Notes: generated by a model from the letters alone, not told the origin. A DNA stretch of 64,000 bases from Herpetosiphon gulosus (GCF_039545135.1 NZ_BAABRU010000020.1:1-64000); one strand, 5' to 3'; counted from the stretch's first letter, positions 25,954 through 35,793 are shown. Numbers and translations are program-made.

Positions 25954-27002
25954 GTTCGAGCGTAATCTAAGCCTTCTTGCAGGGTCGCGGCGCTGGTAAC
26001 ACTTCCTAATTGCAAGTTGCCGTTGGCTAAACTGGCAGCAACATCAGGCCGTACTCCCACTAAAATCGTTTTCGCCCCCAACAACTTCAAGGCCTCAATA
26101 ATGCGAACCAAGCTCAGCGCAATCTGATCGTCGATCAGCGGCACGCCCGTAATATCAAGCACCAAATACCGCGCCTTGAGTTGACTAATTGTTTGTAGGG
26201 CTTGGTTGCGTACATCATTAAGCCGTTGCTGATCGAGCGAGCCGACCAAAGGCAGCACCAGCGTGCGTTGATCGATTGGCAAAATTGGCACCGATAAATT
26301 GCGAATAATCAGCCGTTGGTGTTCCACCTCGGCTAATAAACGGGTTTGTTCGGTGTTGGTTTGCTGCAATTGCGAGAGCGTTAATGTTCGTTCAATAATT
26401 TGTTGCTCCATCACCGCTTGCGCTTGTAATAGCTCTTTTTGGGCTTGGGTTGCCTTGAGAAAATTATTGCGTAGGCGTGACTGAAACAGATTCAACACTA
26501 AAAAGGCAATGCCTGCTAAAACTGCCAAGCCGACAAAATCGCTTATTTCCATGCTTGGCATAACTGCTTGATGAAATAGGTTAACGTTGTAGGCCAAGAT
26601 TGTTGCAAGCAACATACACAGCCAAGCGACCACACTGAGCACTCGCGCCATCGTTTGCTCAAGATAAAGCATCGCCAAAATCAAGGCCAAAATCGGCATC
26701 ATCAAAATAACTGGCAAAGCAAACGGATTAGAAAGCGCCATCATAATACATGAGCCGAGCATCGCTGTGGCGACCAACAGCATCGCTTGCGGGGTGCGAC
26801 CACGTTGATTAACCAGATAGCTCGCAGTTAAAAATCCCAATAAGCCAAGTAAATTGGCCAAATGTAAATAACGCGCAGGCTTTGGCGCAAGGATTTGCAA
26901 TCCAATGTCATAGCAAATAAATGCCAAGAGGAAAATCAATGAACCCCGAACAATACGGGCGAAACGTTGTTGTTGCAGACGATCATTATCAAGCTCGGCC
27001 AT
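25923..27002 (-). CDS. membrane protein with C-terminal STAS domain (RsbR-like)
   Basis: The ATG at 27002 has AGGAA seven bases upstream. The 359-residue product has about six N-terminal TM helices (residues 18-170), a coiled-coil linker (about 175-225) and a STAS domain (about 232-345) with LVLDITGVPLID and LKLLGAKTILVGVRP. This matches RsbR/anti-sigma-antagonist type STAS domains that act in stress signalling by partner switching. Asp or Thr in the ITGVPLIDD loop, rather than the usual Ser/Thr, would affect phosphorylation. No partner kinase or sigma factor is adjacent. Confidence 0.85.
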   Translation of the reverse strand: MAELDNDRLQQQRFARIVRGSLIFLLAFICYDIGLQILAPKPARYLHLANLLGLLGFLTASYLVNQRGRTPQAMLLVATAMLGSCIMMALSNPFALPVILMMPILALILAMLYLEQTMARVLSVVAWLCMLLATILAYNVNLFHQAVMPSMEISDFVGLAVLAGIAFLVLNLFQSRLRNNFLKATQAQKELLQAQAVMEQQIIERTLTLSQLQQTNTEQTRLLAEVEHQRLIIRNLSVPILPIDQRTLVLPLVGSLDQQRLNDVRNQALQTISQLKARYLVLDITGVPLIDDQIALSLVRIIEALKLLGAKTILVGVRPDVAASLANGNLQLGSVTSAATLQEGLDYARTQSKALAKIA

Positions 27003-27127
27003 GAGCATATTCCTATAGCTAGCTAGCTGAATATGCTCATTATAGCGGGATCAAAACAATTATTCTATCCACAAAGGGCTATTTTGGGCTAGTACTGAGG
27101 CGTTTTTAAGCTAAAGTATAGGAGCAT

Positions 27128-27159
27128 CAAGGATGCTCCCTAGTATGAGAGCATCCTTG
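27128..27159. terminator. hairpin after copA
   Basis: Ten-base perfect arms CAAGGATGCT (27128-27137) and AGCATCCTTG (27150-27159), just past the copA stop. No T-run follows on the minus strand, so efficiency is uncertain. Confidence 0.55.
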
Positions 27160-27167
27160 GCTGTTGG

Positions 27168-29681
27168 TTAAATGTGGGCTGGTTGTAGTTCGTTGGATTC
27201 AACGCCATGCCCATGCTGTAATTTGGCAGCACGTTTCAAACGCAGCGAGTTGGTAACCACAAAGACCGATGAGAAGGCCATGGCTCCAGCCGCCAAGAGT
27301 GGCGAAAGTTGCCAACCAGTCAGGTTGTAGAACAAGCCTGCGGCAATTGGAATGCCAATCACGTTGTAGATAAAGGCCCAGAACAAGTTCCAGCGAATCG
27401 TAGTCATGGTACGGCGCGAAAGTTCAATTGCCTGTGCCACGCCCACCAAATCGCCGCGCAACAAGGTGATATCGCTGGCTTCAATCGCGACATCGGTGCC
27501 TGTGCCAATTGCCACGCCAACATCAGCTTGAGCCAAGGCCGGAGCATCGTTTACGCCATCGCCAACCATCGCCACCAACGTACCATTGGCTTGCAATTGC
27601 TTGATCGTGGCAGCTTTGTCCGCTGGTAGCACATCGGCAATCACTTGCTCGACCCCAGCTTCGCGGCCAATCGCCTCAGCAGTACGTTGATTGTCGCCAG
27701 TCAGCATCACCACTTTTAGCCCCAATTTGCGCAATTGCTGAATAGCGGCTGGCGAACTGGCTTTGATCGTATCGGCAACTGCTAACACACCAGCAAGTTG
27801 TTGCTCAACCACCACAACCATAGCGGTTTTGCCTTCCGATTGCCATTGATCAATCGTGGTTTGGATGCTGCTCAGCTCGTAGCCTTGTTCGCGAATCAAA
27901 CGCGGACTGCCAATCACCACCTTCTGTTGATTGACTTCCGCTTCGATCCCGCCGCCAACAATTGCCTTGAAGTTTGTAGCTTGACCAAGGGTTGCGCCAC
28001 GGGCAGCCGCACCTTGAACAATCGCCTTACCCAAGGGATGCTCCGAACCACGTTCGGCAGTCGCAGCAAGGGCTAGCAGCGTTGCTTCATCACCCAAGGC
28101 TAGCACATTGGTCAGGGTTGGCTTGCCTTCGGTAATTGTGCCAGTTTTATCGAGCACAATCGTTTGCAACCGCACGGCGCGTTCAAGGCTCTCAGCGTTT
28201 TTGATCAAAATGCCATGTTGTGCGCCAACCCCAGTGCCAACCATAATTGCCGTCGGCGTAGCCAAGCCCAAGGCACACGGGCAGGCAATCACCAACACAG
28301 CCACCGCGAAAATCAGCGATTGCGTAAAACCAACGCCGCCAACCCAATACCACAGGCCAAAGGTCAGCAAGGCAATCGCAATTACAATTGGCACAAATAC
28401 GCCCGAAATTTGGTCGGCTAGGCGTTGAATTGGCGCTTTGGAGCCTTGGGCTGCTTTGACTAAATTGACAATTTGCGCTAAAGCGCTGGCCTTGCCCACC
28501 GCCGTGGCACGTAATTGAAAACTGCCAGCATTGTTGAGCGTCGCGCCAAATACGCTATCGCCAACCCGCTTTTCAACCGGCAACGATTCGCCAGTCAGCA
28601 TCGATTCATCAACTGCCGATTGCCCCATTGTGACCACGCCATCAACCGGAATTTTCTCGCCAGGCCGCATGACCACAATCTCGCCAGCTCGCACTTCAGC
28701 CACCGCCATTTCAACTTCAACCCCACCCCGCAGCACGCGGGCAGTTGGCGGCTGAAGATTGATCAAAGCGCGAATAGCTGATGAGGTAGCGCTTTTGGCT
28801 TGGGCTTCGAGATATTTACCCACCAAAATCAAGGCCACAATCATCGCGGCAGTTTCAAAATAAACGTGGCCGCTCAGTTTGAACAGCAGCACTGCCAAGC
28901 TAAAACCATAGGCAGTCAGCGAACCGAGGGCAATTAGCGTATCCATATTGGCGCTGCCATGCTTGAGATTAACCCATGCTCCACGAATAAAATCGCGCCC
29001 ACTATAAAACACCACGGGCGTTGCCATCAGGCCAAACAGCCATGGCCAGAGGTTGTAGAAGGCTGGCATATCATGGCCCATGCCAGTCATATCGCGAGCG
29101 CTGCCCAGCCAAATCGGGCTAATTAAGCTAAAGTCGTGCATCATCGAGACGATCATCAGCGGCACGCCCACGATCAACGCCACAATCAAATTGGTGCGTT
29201 TGCGCTTGAGTTCAGCCTGACGTGCTTGAGTTTCGCTATCCTCAGCATCGTCATCCTCGCCTGTATCAATCACCCCATAGCCTGCTTTGGTCACGGCGGC
29301 TTTAATCTGCTCAAGGCTGGCTTGATCAGGCAGGTAGCGGATGCTTGCAGTTTCGGTTGCCAAGTTAACCGTTGCTTCTAATACGCCATCGACTTTGCGC
29401 AAGGCTTTTTCGACCCGCGTGACACAGGCGGCGCAGGTCATTCCGGTAATTGGCAGCGTGCGTTCGGCAGTAATCACGCCATAGCCGCCTTTTTCGACCG
29501 CAGCGATTAAGTTAGTTGGGCTAACCGCTGCTGGGTCAAATGCCACGGTTGCCGATTCGCTGGCTAAATTGACGCTGGCCTCAGCAACTCCGGTGACCTT
29601 CTTCAAATTGCGTTCGACGCGCGTCACACAAGCGGCGCAGGTCATTCCGGTTACTGGCAATGTAAGTGTCTTTGTATCCAT
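27168..29681 (-). CDS. copA: copper-exporting P1B-type ATPase
   Basis: The 837-residue product has two N-terminal heavy-metal domains, each with GMTCAACV (residues ~13-20 and ~80-87). A P1B ATPase core follows: CPC in VIACPCALG, phosphorylation site Asp511 in DKTGTIT, SEHPLG in the nucleotide-binding domain and [14 protein letters not shown] site and two CxxC domains fit a Cu(I) exporter that uses ATP to move copper out of the cytoplasm. The ATG follows AAGG by six bases. It lies 71 bases after the metallochaperone gene and probably forms one operon under the CsoR-like site at 30003. Confidence 0.95.
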   Translation of the reverse strand: MDTKTLTLPVTGMTCAACVTRVERNLKKVTGVAEASVNLASESATVAFDPAAVSPTNLIAAVEKGGYGVITAERTLPITGMTCAACVTRVEKALRKVDGVLEATVNLATETASIRYLPDQASLEQIKAAVTKAGYGVIDTGEDDDAEDSETQARQAELKRKRTNLIVALIVGVPLMIVSMMHDFSLISPIWLGSARDMTGMGHDMPAFYNLWPWLFGLMATPVVFYSGRDFIRGAWVNLKHGSANMDTLIALGSLTAYGFSLAVLLFKLSGHVYFETAAMIVALILVGKYLEAQAKSATSSAIRALINLQPPTARVLRGGVEVEMAVAEVRAGEIVVMRPGEKIPVDGVVTMGQSAVDESMLTGESLPVEKRVGDSVFGATLNNAGSFQLRATAVGKASALAQIVNLVKAAQGSKAPIQRLADQISGVFVPIVIAIALLTFGLWYWVGGVGFTQSLIFAVAVLVIACPCALGLATPTAIMVGTGVGAQHGILIKNAESLERAVRLQTIVLDKTGTITEGKPTLTNVLALGDEATLLALAATAERGSEHPLGKAIVQGAAARGATLGQATNFKAIVGGGIEAEVNQQKVVIGSPRLIREQGYELSSIQTTIDQWQSEGKTAMVVVVEQQLAGVLAVADTIKASSPAAIQQLRKLGLKVVMLTGDNQRTAEAIGREAGVEQVIADVLPADKAATIKQLQANGTLVAMVGDGVNDAPALAQADVGVAIGTGTDVAIEASDITLLRGDLVGVAQAIELSRRTMTTIRWNLFWAFIYNVIGIPIAAGLFYNLTGWQLSPLLAAGAMAFSSVFVVTNSLRLKRAAKLQHGHGVESNELQPAHI

Positions 29682-29752
29682 ACCATACCTTCAGATCTGG
29701 TGAGTTAAGCAGGATGACGGGCTGACTGGGCAACCCGACCTAGCCTCGAAAC

Positions 29753-29983
29753 TTAATTTAAGGGAATTGTATTCGTAAATGGCGAAACATCGTAGCCTGC
29801 TTCGCTGATTGCCGTTACCAATTGATCGCGGCTAACTTGCTCGTTGCTTTCGACTTTGACGGTCTTGCTGGCCAAATCGACAACGACATTTTGAACTCCA
29901 GCAACTGCGCTAACTTCGTTGTTGATCGCATTAACACAGTGTTGGCATGAGATGCCTGGAACGTTGAAGCTTTCAGTTTTCAT
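29753..29983 (-). CDS. copZ: copper chaperone, heavy-metal-associated domain
   Basis: The ATG at 29983 follows AAGGAG by seven bases; a longer reading frame to 30061 would run through the operator. The 76-residue product is a single ferredoxin-like metal domain with GISCQHC (residues ~10-16). Chaperones of this kind carry Cu(I) to the amino-terminal domains of CopA. It is the first gene of the copZ-copA operon. Confidence 0.92.
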   Translation of the reverse strand: MKTESFNVPGISCQHCVNAINNEVSAVAGVQNVVVDLASKTVKVESNEQVSRDQLVTAISEAGYDVSPFTNTIPLN

Positions 29984-30002
29984 TGCATTACTCCTTATGA
30001 TG

Positions 30003-30025
30003 TACCACCCCCCACCCGGGGGGTA
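30003..30025 (-). promoter_or_regulatory. candidate CsoR-type copper operator
   Basis: On the minus strand the site reads TACCCCCCGGGTGGGGGG then TGGTA, close to the TACCCC...GGGGTA palindrome bound by CsoR repressors. It lies 19 bases upstream of the copZ start. No csoR gene is present in the window. Confidence 0.6.
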
Positions 30026-30290
30026 TGCATAAACCATAACACGCCATTTTGGGCTTGTCAACCGATGAAATTTTGAGGGATGAATTATGAAGGATGAAAC
30101 ACTAGACCATGAGCTAGAGGAATATACCTACTACTTGATTGATTCATTCATTCCTATAGCCAAAAGCCGATAGCCATTCTTCGTGCAGCTTCGTGTCCTT
30201 CGTGGATCAAACCCAACAACCTTCTAGTGCTTGACATTTTCGCCATGGTAGCGCAGATTGAGCCAGGATTCTTTTGATTTAGGTTGATCT

Positions 30291-31436
30291 ATGAAAATTG
30301 GCTTTTTGATTGATGATCATATGCACCGCGCTGGTGGCATTCAGGTATATGTTCGTGGTTTGTACCATTATTTTCAAAGCAAAGGTCATGAGGTGGTGAT
30401 TTTTGCTGGTGGTAGTCAGTTTGATAATAGCAAATTAGCTGAGCGGGTTATCTCTCTAGGCGTTTCAGTTCCCACCTATGGCAGCGGTTCAAGCACCTCA
30501 CTGCCAATCTGCATCGAATCGAATCGACGCTTGCGCGAGATTTTGGCCGAAGAAGCTTGCGATGTCTTGCATGTGCAATCGTTGCACTCGCCGACCTTGA
30601 GCGGGCGGCTTTTGGCGAATTCCAAGGCTTGTCATGTTTCAACCTTTCATATTCGGGTTGATGAGGCTTGGAAATTGCAGGCCTTGCGATTGGCAACCGC
30701 GCTTGGCCCCGATTTGTATCGGCATATTCATGGGCGAATTGCTGGCTCACGGGCGGCGCTCGAAACGGCGCAGGCAATTTTTGGCACAAAAGCCGAATAT
30801 ACAATTATTGCCAGTGGCATCACGAGCGATCGCTTTGATGCAGCGGTGAATTTGCCACGCTTACATCAATATAACGATGATAAAATTACGCTCTTTACGC
30901 TTGGGCGCTTGGAGCAACGCAAGGGCGTGGAGTATCTGCTACGGGCTTATGCCTTGCTCCAAAAGGATTATCCCAACCAATTGCGCTTGGTGATTGCTGG
31001 CGATGGGCCATTACGCGAAGAATTACAAGCCTTGGCAGCCCAATTGCGATTGACTGATGTCGAATGGCTGGGCTATGTGACCGATCTGGCCTTGCCGCAT
31101 TTGATGGCGAGTGCTGATATTTTTTGTGCGCCAGCGATTGGACAAGAGAGCTTTGGCTATGTATTGGTTGAGGCGATGGCGGTTGGCTTGCCAATTGTGG
31201 CGGCAGCCAATGCAGGCTATGCCGGAGTGTTGGCCAATCATCCAGGTAATTTAGCAGTGCCGCCGCGCGATCCACGAGCGATGGCTGGGGCGATTGCTAG
31301 TTTTGTTGCCAGCCCTGCCGCCCGCAAACGCCTGCGCCAACTTAATCTGCAAGCGGCTAAAGGCTATAGTTGGCAAGTGATTGGCGACCAAATTATGGAA
31401 TTCTACAAAAAAACCATGGCGCAAACTGTGCAATAG
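30291..31436 (+). CDS. family 4 glycosyltransferase
   Basis: This 381-residue GT-B protein starts MKIGFLIDDHMHRAGGIQVY, with the glycine-rich N-terminal loop. In the C-terminal half are LGRLEQRKGVEYLL, VIAGDGPLREEL and the E-x7-E motif ESFGYVLVEAMAVGLP. These are family 4 retaining-transferase marks, for example mannosyltransferases acting on phosphatidylinositol or lipid-linked sugars. The donor and acceptor are unknown. AGG lies seven bases before the ATG. The upstream gap (30062-30290) holds mosaic repeats of the CGTGTCCTTCGTGGAT type. Confidence 0.9.
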   Translation: MKIGFLIDDHMHRAGGIQVYVRGLYHYFQSKGHEVVIFAGGSQFDNSKLAERVISLGVSVPTYGSGSSTSLPICIESNRRLREILAEEACDVLHVQSLHSPTLSGRLLANSKACHVSTFHIRVDEAWKLQALRLATALGPDLYRHIHGRIAGSRAALETAQAIFGTKAEYTIIASGITSDRFDAAVNLPRLHQYNDDKITLFTLGRLEQRKGVEYLLRAYALLQKDYPNQLRLVIAGDGPLREELQALAAQLRLTDVEWLGYVTDLALPHLMASADIFCAPAIGQESFGYVLVEAMAVGLPIVAAANAGYAGVLANHPGNLAVPPRDPRAMAGAIASFVASPAARKRLRQLNLQAAKGYSWQVIGDQIMEFYKKTMAQTVQ

Positions 31437-31576
31437 TACCAAGTGCTTAGGCGGTTTTTTGTGTAGTTTGCATAACAGGTGCTTAATAATCTTGTGCTAT
31501 AGTATGGCTATGCCAACGGTGGCAACGAACCCCAATGTGGTGGATTCTAACGATGAGCTATCTAGAGGAGGCGCAT

Positions 31577-31783
31577 ATGCGTTCCCATGATTATTCAATC
31601 GAAGAAGCCGCCGGATTAATGCAGCTCTCAGAAGATACCGTGCGGCGTTGGGTTAGCAAAAAGTTGATTGGCTCGTATCAACTTGGGCGTGGCTGGCGAA
31701 TTTCCGAAGACGAGATTCAAAATATTTTGACGGCACGACACGAAATGGAGCAAGAACGCCAATTTGCCCCAAGTGCAGCCTAG
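31577..31783 (+). CDS. small excisionase/MerR-type helix-turn-helix protein
   Basis: The ATG at 31577 has GAGGAGG five bases upstream. The 68-residue product has YSIEEAAGLMQLSEDTVRRWVSKKLIGSYQLGRGWRISEDEI, the winged-helix pattern of MerR/excisionase (HTH_17) proteins. Alone this size, such proteins bind DNA as single-domain regulators; no integrase or other mobile gene is nearby to suggest excision. Confidence 0.85.
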   Translation: MRSHDYSIEEAAGLMQLSEDTVRRWVSKKLIGSYQLGRGWRISEDEIQNILTARHEMEQERQFAPSAA

Positions 31784-31814
31784 GTTCCAAAATATCCTTG
31801 CAGACAACACAAAG

Positions 31815-31843
31815 CAGGCTGGATTCTTAGCGAATCCAGCCTA
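31815..31843. terminator. bidirectional terminator
   Basis: Arms AGGCTGGATTC (31816-31826) and GAATCCAGCCT (31832-31842) pair perfectly over 11 bases, followed by ACTTGTTT on the plus strand. It separates the convergent HTH and menG genes. Confidence 0.8.
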
Positions 31844-31891
31844 CTTGTTTAATTCAGGCCGCTGAGAACTTAACCATCTCTGCCTACAAAT

Positions 31892-32602
31892 TTATCTTGT
31901 GGCGATATGCACCGCAACCGCACCAAAGCCCAATTGCTTCCAAGTTACATCGTGCCAGCCACATTCAGTGATAATGTGGGCTAGCTCAGGCGGCTGCGGG
32001 AAGATCGAAGCTGATTGGGGCAAGTAGGTGTAGGCACGATTGTTGCCGCCCACAAGACTGCCAATAATCGGCACAATATTGTTGAAATAGAACTGATGGC
32101 CCCAACGTACCAAGGGATTTTTAGGCCGCGCAACTTCCAAGCAGGCCAATTTGCCACCTGGCTTGGTTACCCGTGCCATCTCGCTAAATGCCTGACGAAT
32201 ATCCACAATATTGCGCATCGCAAAGCCTGTCGTCACAATATCGAATGCTGCTTCCTCGAAGGGCAAGTGCATACCATCGCCATTGATAAAGCTATGGCCA
32301 AGCGTATCTTGCTCGCGTTTAGCTTGGCCAGCCTGCATCATCGCCAAGGTAAAATCGAGACCAACGACGCTGAGCTGGGGCATGGCTTGTTGCAAAATCG
32401 GCAGAAAATCGCCAGTACCCGAGCCAACATCTAAGGCCCATATCGCTTGAGGCTGTTTGATGCGCTTGGTTGCCCAACGCCGCCAGCCTTGATCCAGCCC
32501 AAAGGTCATCAGTCGATTCATCAGATCATAGCGTTGGGCAATCGCTGTGAACATGGCATTGACATAGACCGCCTTCTGATCGGATTGTGGCAAAACTGAC
32601 AT
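31892..32602 (-). CDS. menG: demethylmenaquinone methyltransferase (UbiE/MenG)
   Basis: The 236-residue product is a class I SAM methyltransferase with LDVGSGTGDFLP (SAM loop), FDIVTTGFAMRNI and the family segment MARVTKPGGKLACLE. The N-terminal MFTAIAQRYDLMNR is the UbiE/COQ5 signature. It would methylate demethylmenaquinone in the last step of menaquinone synthesis. The ATG overlaps the stop of the ubiX gene (TAATG), indicating coupled translation. Confidence 0.92.
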   Translation of the reverse strand: MSVLPQSDQKAVYVNAMFTAIAQRYDLMNRLMTFGLDQGWRRWATKRIKQPQAIWALDVGSGTGDFLPILQQAMPQLSVVGLDFTLAMMQAGQAKREQDTLGHSFINGDGMHLPFEEAAFDIVTTGFAMRNIVDIRQAFSEMARVTKPGGKLACLEVARPKNPLVRWGHQFYFNNIVPIIGSLVGGNNRAYTYLPQSASIFPQPPELAHIITECGWHDVTWKQLGFGAVAVHIATR

Positions 32603-33201
32603 TATTCAAGCTCCAAGCCAGCCCATTGCTGGTTACGATCAAGCTCAGGGCTTAGCCCCAAGCCAACTAAGGCGCGGGCTGCCACAAAATCGACCACCTC
32701 GGCAACCGTAGTTGGGCGAGCATAGAAATTGGGCATTGGCGGTACAAGCCGCACGCCACGTTGGGATAACCGCAGCATATTTTCCAAATGCACGCTCGAT
32801 AGTGGGGTTTCGCGCGGGACGACGACTAAGCGCCGTCCCTCTTTTTGGGTTACATCGGCCACCCGTAGCAGCAAATTATTGGCAAAACCAGCCGCCAAGG
32901 CTGCAACTGTGCCCATCGAGCAGGGCACAATTAGCATGCCATAGACTGGATACGAACCGCTAGCAATCGTCGCCGCTTGATTATTGGGATTATGCTCGGT
33001 GATCAAGCCTGAAGCCTGCCAACGCGCCACGGCTTCAGCCCAAGGATAGCCTTGTTCTTGTCGCCAAACGATCCGCGCCGATGACGTAGCAATCAACTCA
33101 ATCGGGTGTTCCAAAGCAATTAAACGCTCGATCACCCGATCAGCGAGGGCCGCTCCGCTGGCACCACTAACCCCAACCACCACTGGCAAACGCTTACTCA
33201 T
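32602..33201 (-). CDS. ubiX: flavin prenyltransferase UbiX
   Basis: Starts at the ATG at 33201 (MSKRLPVVVGVSGASGA), overlapping the end of the previous gene by eight bases; the longer frame to 33519 is antisense-like sequence of that gene. The 199-residue product has the flavin-binding GVSGASGA loop, IVPCSMGT, and VVPRETPLSSVHLENM. UbiX attaches dimethylallyl phosphate to FMN, making the cofactor of UbiD-type decarboxylases in quinone synthesis. Its coupling with menG suggests a role in menaquinone formation. Confidence 0.93.
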   Translation of the reverse strand: MSKRLPVVVGVSGASGAALADRVIERLIALEHPIELIATSSARIVWRQEQGYPWAEAVARWQASGLITEHNPNNQAATIASGSYPVYGMLIVPCSMGTVAALAAGFANNLLLRVADVTQKEGRRLVVVPRETPLSSVHLENMLRLSQRGVRLVPPMPNFYARPTTVAEVVDFVAARALVGLGLSPELDRNQQWAGLELE

Positions 33202-35527
33202 CGTCCCATAGCTCCAATAATTCGCGCCATTCGTTTTCAAGTTCTTCGCGACGAGCAGCATAGTAGATATGATCAACGCCATCTTCATCGCGATAGACCA
33301 GATCGACCTGTGAGCGCATTGGCCGCATATAGCCGATGTTGCCCCACCAACGGACTGCCGCCTCATCGATTGGCAGATCTTCGAGGAACATTCGCGCGGC
33401 ATATTCGCGGACTGTGCCTTGCTCAAGATCTTGGTCGCGCCACGGGTCGCTGACCTCGCCACTGCGCAAATTGCGGAAGCGGAACGAGCGGCCAAAATCG
33501 CTTTCTTCCATTGCCACAACTTCGATGCCAGTGGTTGGCGGCTTGACCCGAATCAAATTGAGCCATGCTTCGGTCAATTTGGCGCGAGTTACGTCGTTGA
33601 AGGTTTGGAAATCTTCATCTTCTTTATTTTTCATGGCCAGATCGAAGCGAATTTTTTCGTCGTTGCCGTAAATTCGCCACAGCCCGCCGCGCCCTTTCCA
33701 ACGATATTTGCGATCGCCCCAAGGCATCCAATCGTCTTCGCCGTCGGTTTGCGCATCGTCGAGGGGAGCAGTAAAGCCGCGTGGCACACTAATGGGCGCG
33801 TGATCATCGTTGACATTCAGATCAACGCCGAAATTATCGTTGATGCCCAATAACGAGCGCCAGCCTTCGCCGAGACCCCATTCGGAAACACCATAGAAAA
33901 TATGGTCGATCACACCTGAAGCATCGCGATGAATCAGATCGTATTTGGTGCGATTGCCTTGTTGGAAGGTACGCCACACACCGAGCCGCCCATACCAACG
34001 CACATCTTCGTTGAGGTCAATTTTGGCATCGCGCAATTCTTCGTGGCGAGCGATGGCATAAGCCCACAAACCTTGAGCACGATCACGCTCAACCCCAGTG
34101 GTAGTGCGCAAGTCACGCACTTCATAGGTCCAAACTGCGTTGCGTTTTTGTTCGCTAACGATCTCGACCCCAGAGCGTGGCAATTCTAAATCTTCGCCAT
34201 TATCGAGTGGCGACATAGTGCTGCGAACCAAGGCTCGGCGGGCAAGTTGCAATAATTCTTCGCGATTGGCGACGTGAGTTTGATCGTCGCGGCGCACATA
34301 GACTGAGCCATTGCTAGCGACGTAAGGCGGCAATTCTTCAGTTTTAACTTCGATCCGCACCACATCACGTTCTTGATATTGCATTAATTCTAGGCTGAGG
34401 CTGGGCTGAGGGTCGAGATGTTGGGCTACGAGTTGCTTAATTTGCTCGCTAATCACAGTTGGCGAGACATTTTGCTCACCATCAGTACCGATTAACAAAA
34501 CCCCGCCGTCGGCATTGGCGAGGGCGGCAATATCGTGCCAAGCTTGCGCCAAATACTCCTCGGTTGCCGGCCGGGCAATTAAGTGGCGCGAATCGCCATT
34601 CAGTCGCACGTTATCAATCTCCCATTGCTTTTGGTCGCGGCGGGGCACGCGAACCTTATCGATTTGCTTGCTATTGAACAAGGCTTTGAGCGCATCAAAC
34701 GAGGCTTCGGGCAACAAGGCCTCGAAATAGCGATCGCCTACGCCATAGACTTTTTTGCTTTCTGGATTATCGGCATCAGCCCGACTAATGCGATGGGCAT
34801 CGGAGCCTTGAATGCAAAACATTGGCCGTTCGTAATAGGTATGTTGGCCATTGTAGAAATTTGGGCTAAGGTAGCTCTCGTGCGAAGCGTAGAAATGCAC
34901 AAATTCTAAGGCGTGCAAATAGGGGCTTTGGGTGGCCGCGACGCGTGATTGACCGCTATTGCCAAAGCGAATTGACTCGCTGACCACGCCAGCATGGGCA
35001 TTGACATGGGCGGCGATAACAATCCCGCCAGCGCGATGAATAATTTCGTAGGCTTCGGTCACATGTTTGGTGTTGGAGATTGAGCACGAGCCAGCTTTTA
35101 ATTCTTGGGCGGGAATCCCCAATTGCAACAAAACCGCTTCGAGCACGCTCAACGGGGTCTTAGGGGAAAAGAGCGCCAAAATATGTGAGCCATAATGGCT
35201 AGTAAACTCAAAACCTGGCAGCACCGTCAATTGAGCCAGCAATTGTTGATATTCGCCGTAGCGTTCGCGCTCCTCGGGCGTACAGCGATCAGCTTGGACA
35301 AAACGTTCGAGTAAGGCTAGCTCATCGCGAAATTGTTCATAGCCGCGAATCGTGTTGTGGTCGGTAAAGGCAATAATATCGAGTTGGTGGGCGGCAGCAG
35401 CCCGCAAAATATCGAGATAACTTACCTCTGGTTCAGCATAATCTTCAGATGCTGGTGTATGGATATGTAAATCTAAACGCATCCATCGCTCGGAAATCGC
35501 AGATACCTGCTCATCGCTAAAGGTCAT
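33194..35527 (-). CDS. PHP-domain protein fused to an AlbA/Schlafen-like domain and a repeated C-terminal module
   Basis: The 777-residue product has an N-terminal PHP phosphoesterase domain (about 15-290) with metal motifs LDLHIHT, FTDHNT, AAHVNAH and GSDAH. A second domain (about 315-430) has IAALANADGGVLLIGTDG, EVKTEELPPYV and GSVYVRRDDQT, the AlbA_2/Schlafen-type putative ATP-binding pattern. Three diverged repeats follow (about 470-777), each with a (W)YGRLGVWR-like core and an IYYGVSEWGLGEGWRSLL-like end. The substrate is unknown: PHP domains cleave phosphoesters, and AlbA_2 is often found in regulators and defence proteins. It is the first gene of a run with ubiX and menG. Confidence 0.75.
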   Translation of the reverse strand: MTFSDEQVSAISERWMRLDLHIHTPASEDYAEPEVSYLDILRAAAAHQLDIIAFTDHNTIRGYEQFRDELALLERFVQADRCTPEERERYGEYQQLLAQLTVLPGFEFTSHYGSHILALFSPKTPLSVLEAVLLQLGIPAQELKAGSCSISNTKHVTEAYEIIHRAGGIVIAAHVNAHAGVVSESIRFGNSGQSRVAATQSPYLHALEFVHFYASHESYLSPNFYNGQHTYYERPMFCIQGSDAHRISRADADNPESKKVYGVGDRYFEALLPEASFDALKALFNSKQIDKVRVPRRDQKQWEIDNVRLNGDSRHLIARPATEEYLAQAWHDIAALANADGGVLLIGTDGEQNVSPTVISEQIKQLVAQHLDPQPSLSLELMQYQERDVVRIEVKTEELPPYVASNGSVYVRRDDQTHVANREELLQLARRALVRSTMSPLDNGEDLELPRSGVEIVSEQKRNAVWTYEVRDLRTTTGVERDRAQGLWAYAIARHEELRDAKIDLNEDVRWYGRLGVWRTFQQGNRTKYDLIHRDASGVIDHIFYGVSEWGLGEGWRSLLGINDNFGVDLNVNDDHAPISVPRGFTAPLDDAQTDGEDDWMPWGDRKYRWKGRGGLWRIYGNDEKIRFDLAMKNKEDEDFQTFNDVTRAKLTEAWLNLIRVKPPTTGIEVVAMEESDFGRSFRFRNLRSGEVSDPWRDQDLEQGTVREYAARMFLEDLPIDEAAVRWWGNIGYMRPMRSQVDLVYRDEDGVDHIYYAARREELENEWRELLELWDDE

Positions 35528-35673
35528 TTTCCGTTTTACTCCATCAAGATCAATGTTTTTATTTCGCCAAAAACTCTCGACTTCTCAAGCCGATTTTGCT
35601 CGTCATGATACCTCAATCTGCTCAGGGCAGCAATTTACTTAAAATTGACCAATCGATCGCAAATATGTTCTAC

Positions 35674-35689
35674 TGTTTCCCGTGAAACC
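35674..35689. other. parS-like palindrome 1
   Basis: TGTTTCCCGTGAAACC differs from the ParB consensus TGTTTCACGTGAAACA at two positions. Confidence 0.6.
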
Positions 35690-35726
35690 ATTAATTTCTC
35701 ACCAATTTGGCTTAGTTATCAAGAAG

Positions 35727-35735
35727 TTATCCACA
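35727..35735 (+). other. DnaA box, exact consensus
   Basis: TTATCCACA, matching the strict consensus. Confidence 0.75.
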
Positions 35736-35738
35736 GCA

Positions 35739-35747
35739 TGTGGATAA
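35739..35747 (-). other. DnaA box, exact consensus, inverted
   Basis: TGTGGATAA on the plus strand, inverted relative to 35727 with a three-base spacer. Confidence 0.75.
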
Positions 35748-35764
35748 CTTCGGTTAATTGCTAA

Positions 35765-35793
35765 TGTGGAAAAGCTGTGGGAAATGTGCATAA
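35765..35793 (-). other. two relaxed DnaA boxes
   Basis: TTTTCCACA (35765-35773) and TTATGCACA (35785-35793) on the minus strand both fit TTWTNCACA. Between them TTTCCCACA (35776-35784) is a weaker match. Confidence 0.5.

Noticed and set aside
31577-31783. Small HTH protein as phage or element excisionase
   Set aside because: No integrase, attachment site or other mobile gene was seen around it.
33202-33519. N-terminal extension of ubiX
   Set aside because: The in-frame extension lies wholly inside the PHP gene, and the MSKRLPVVVGVSGASG start fits UbiX exactly.
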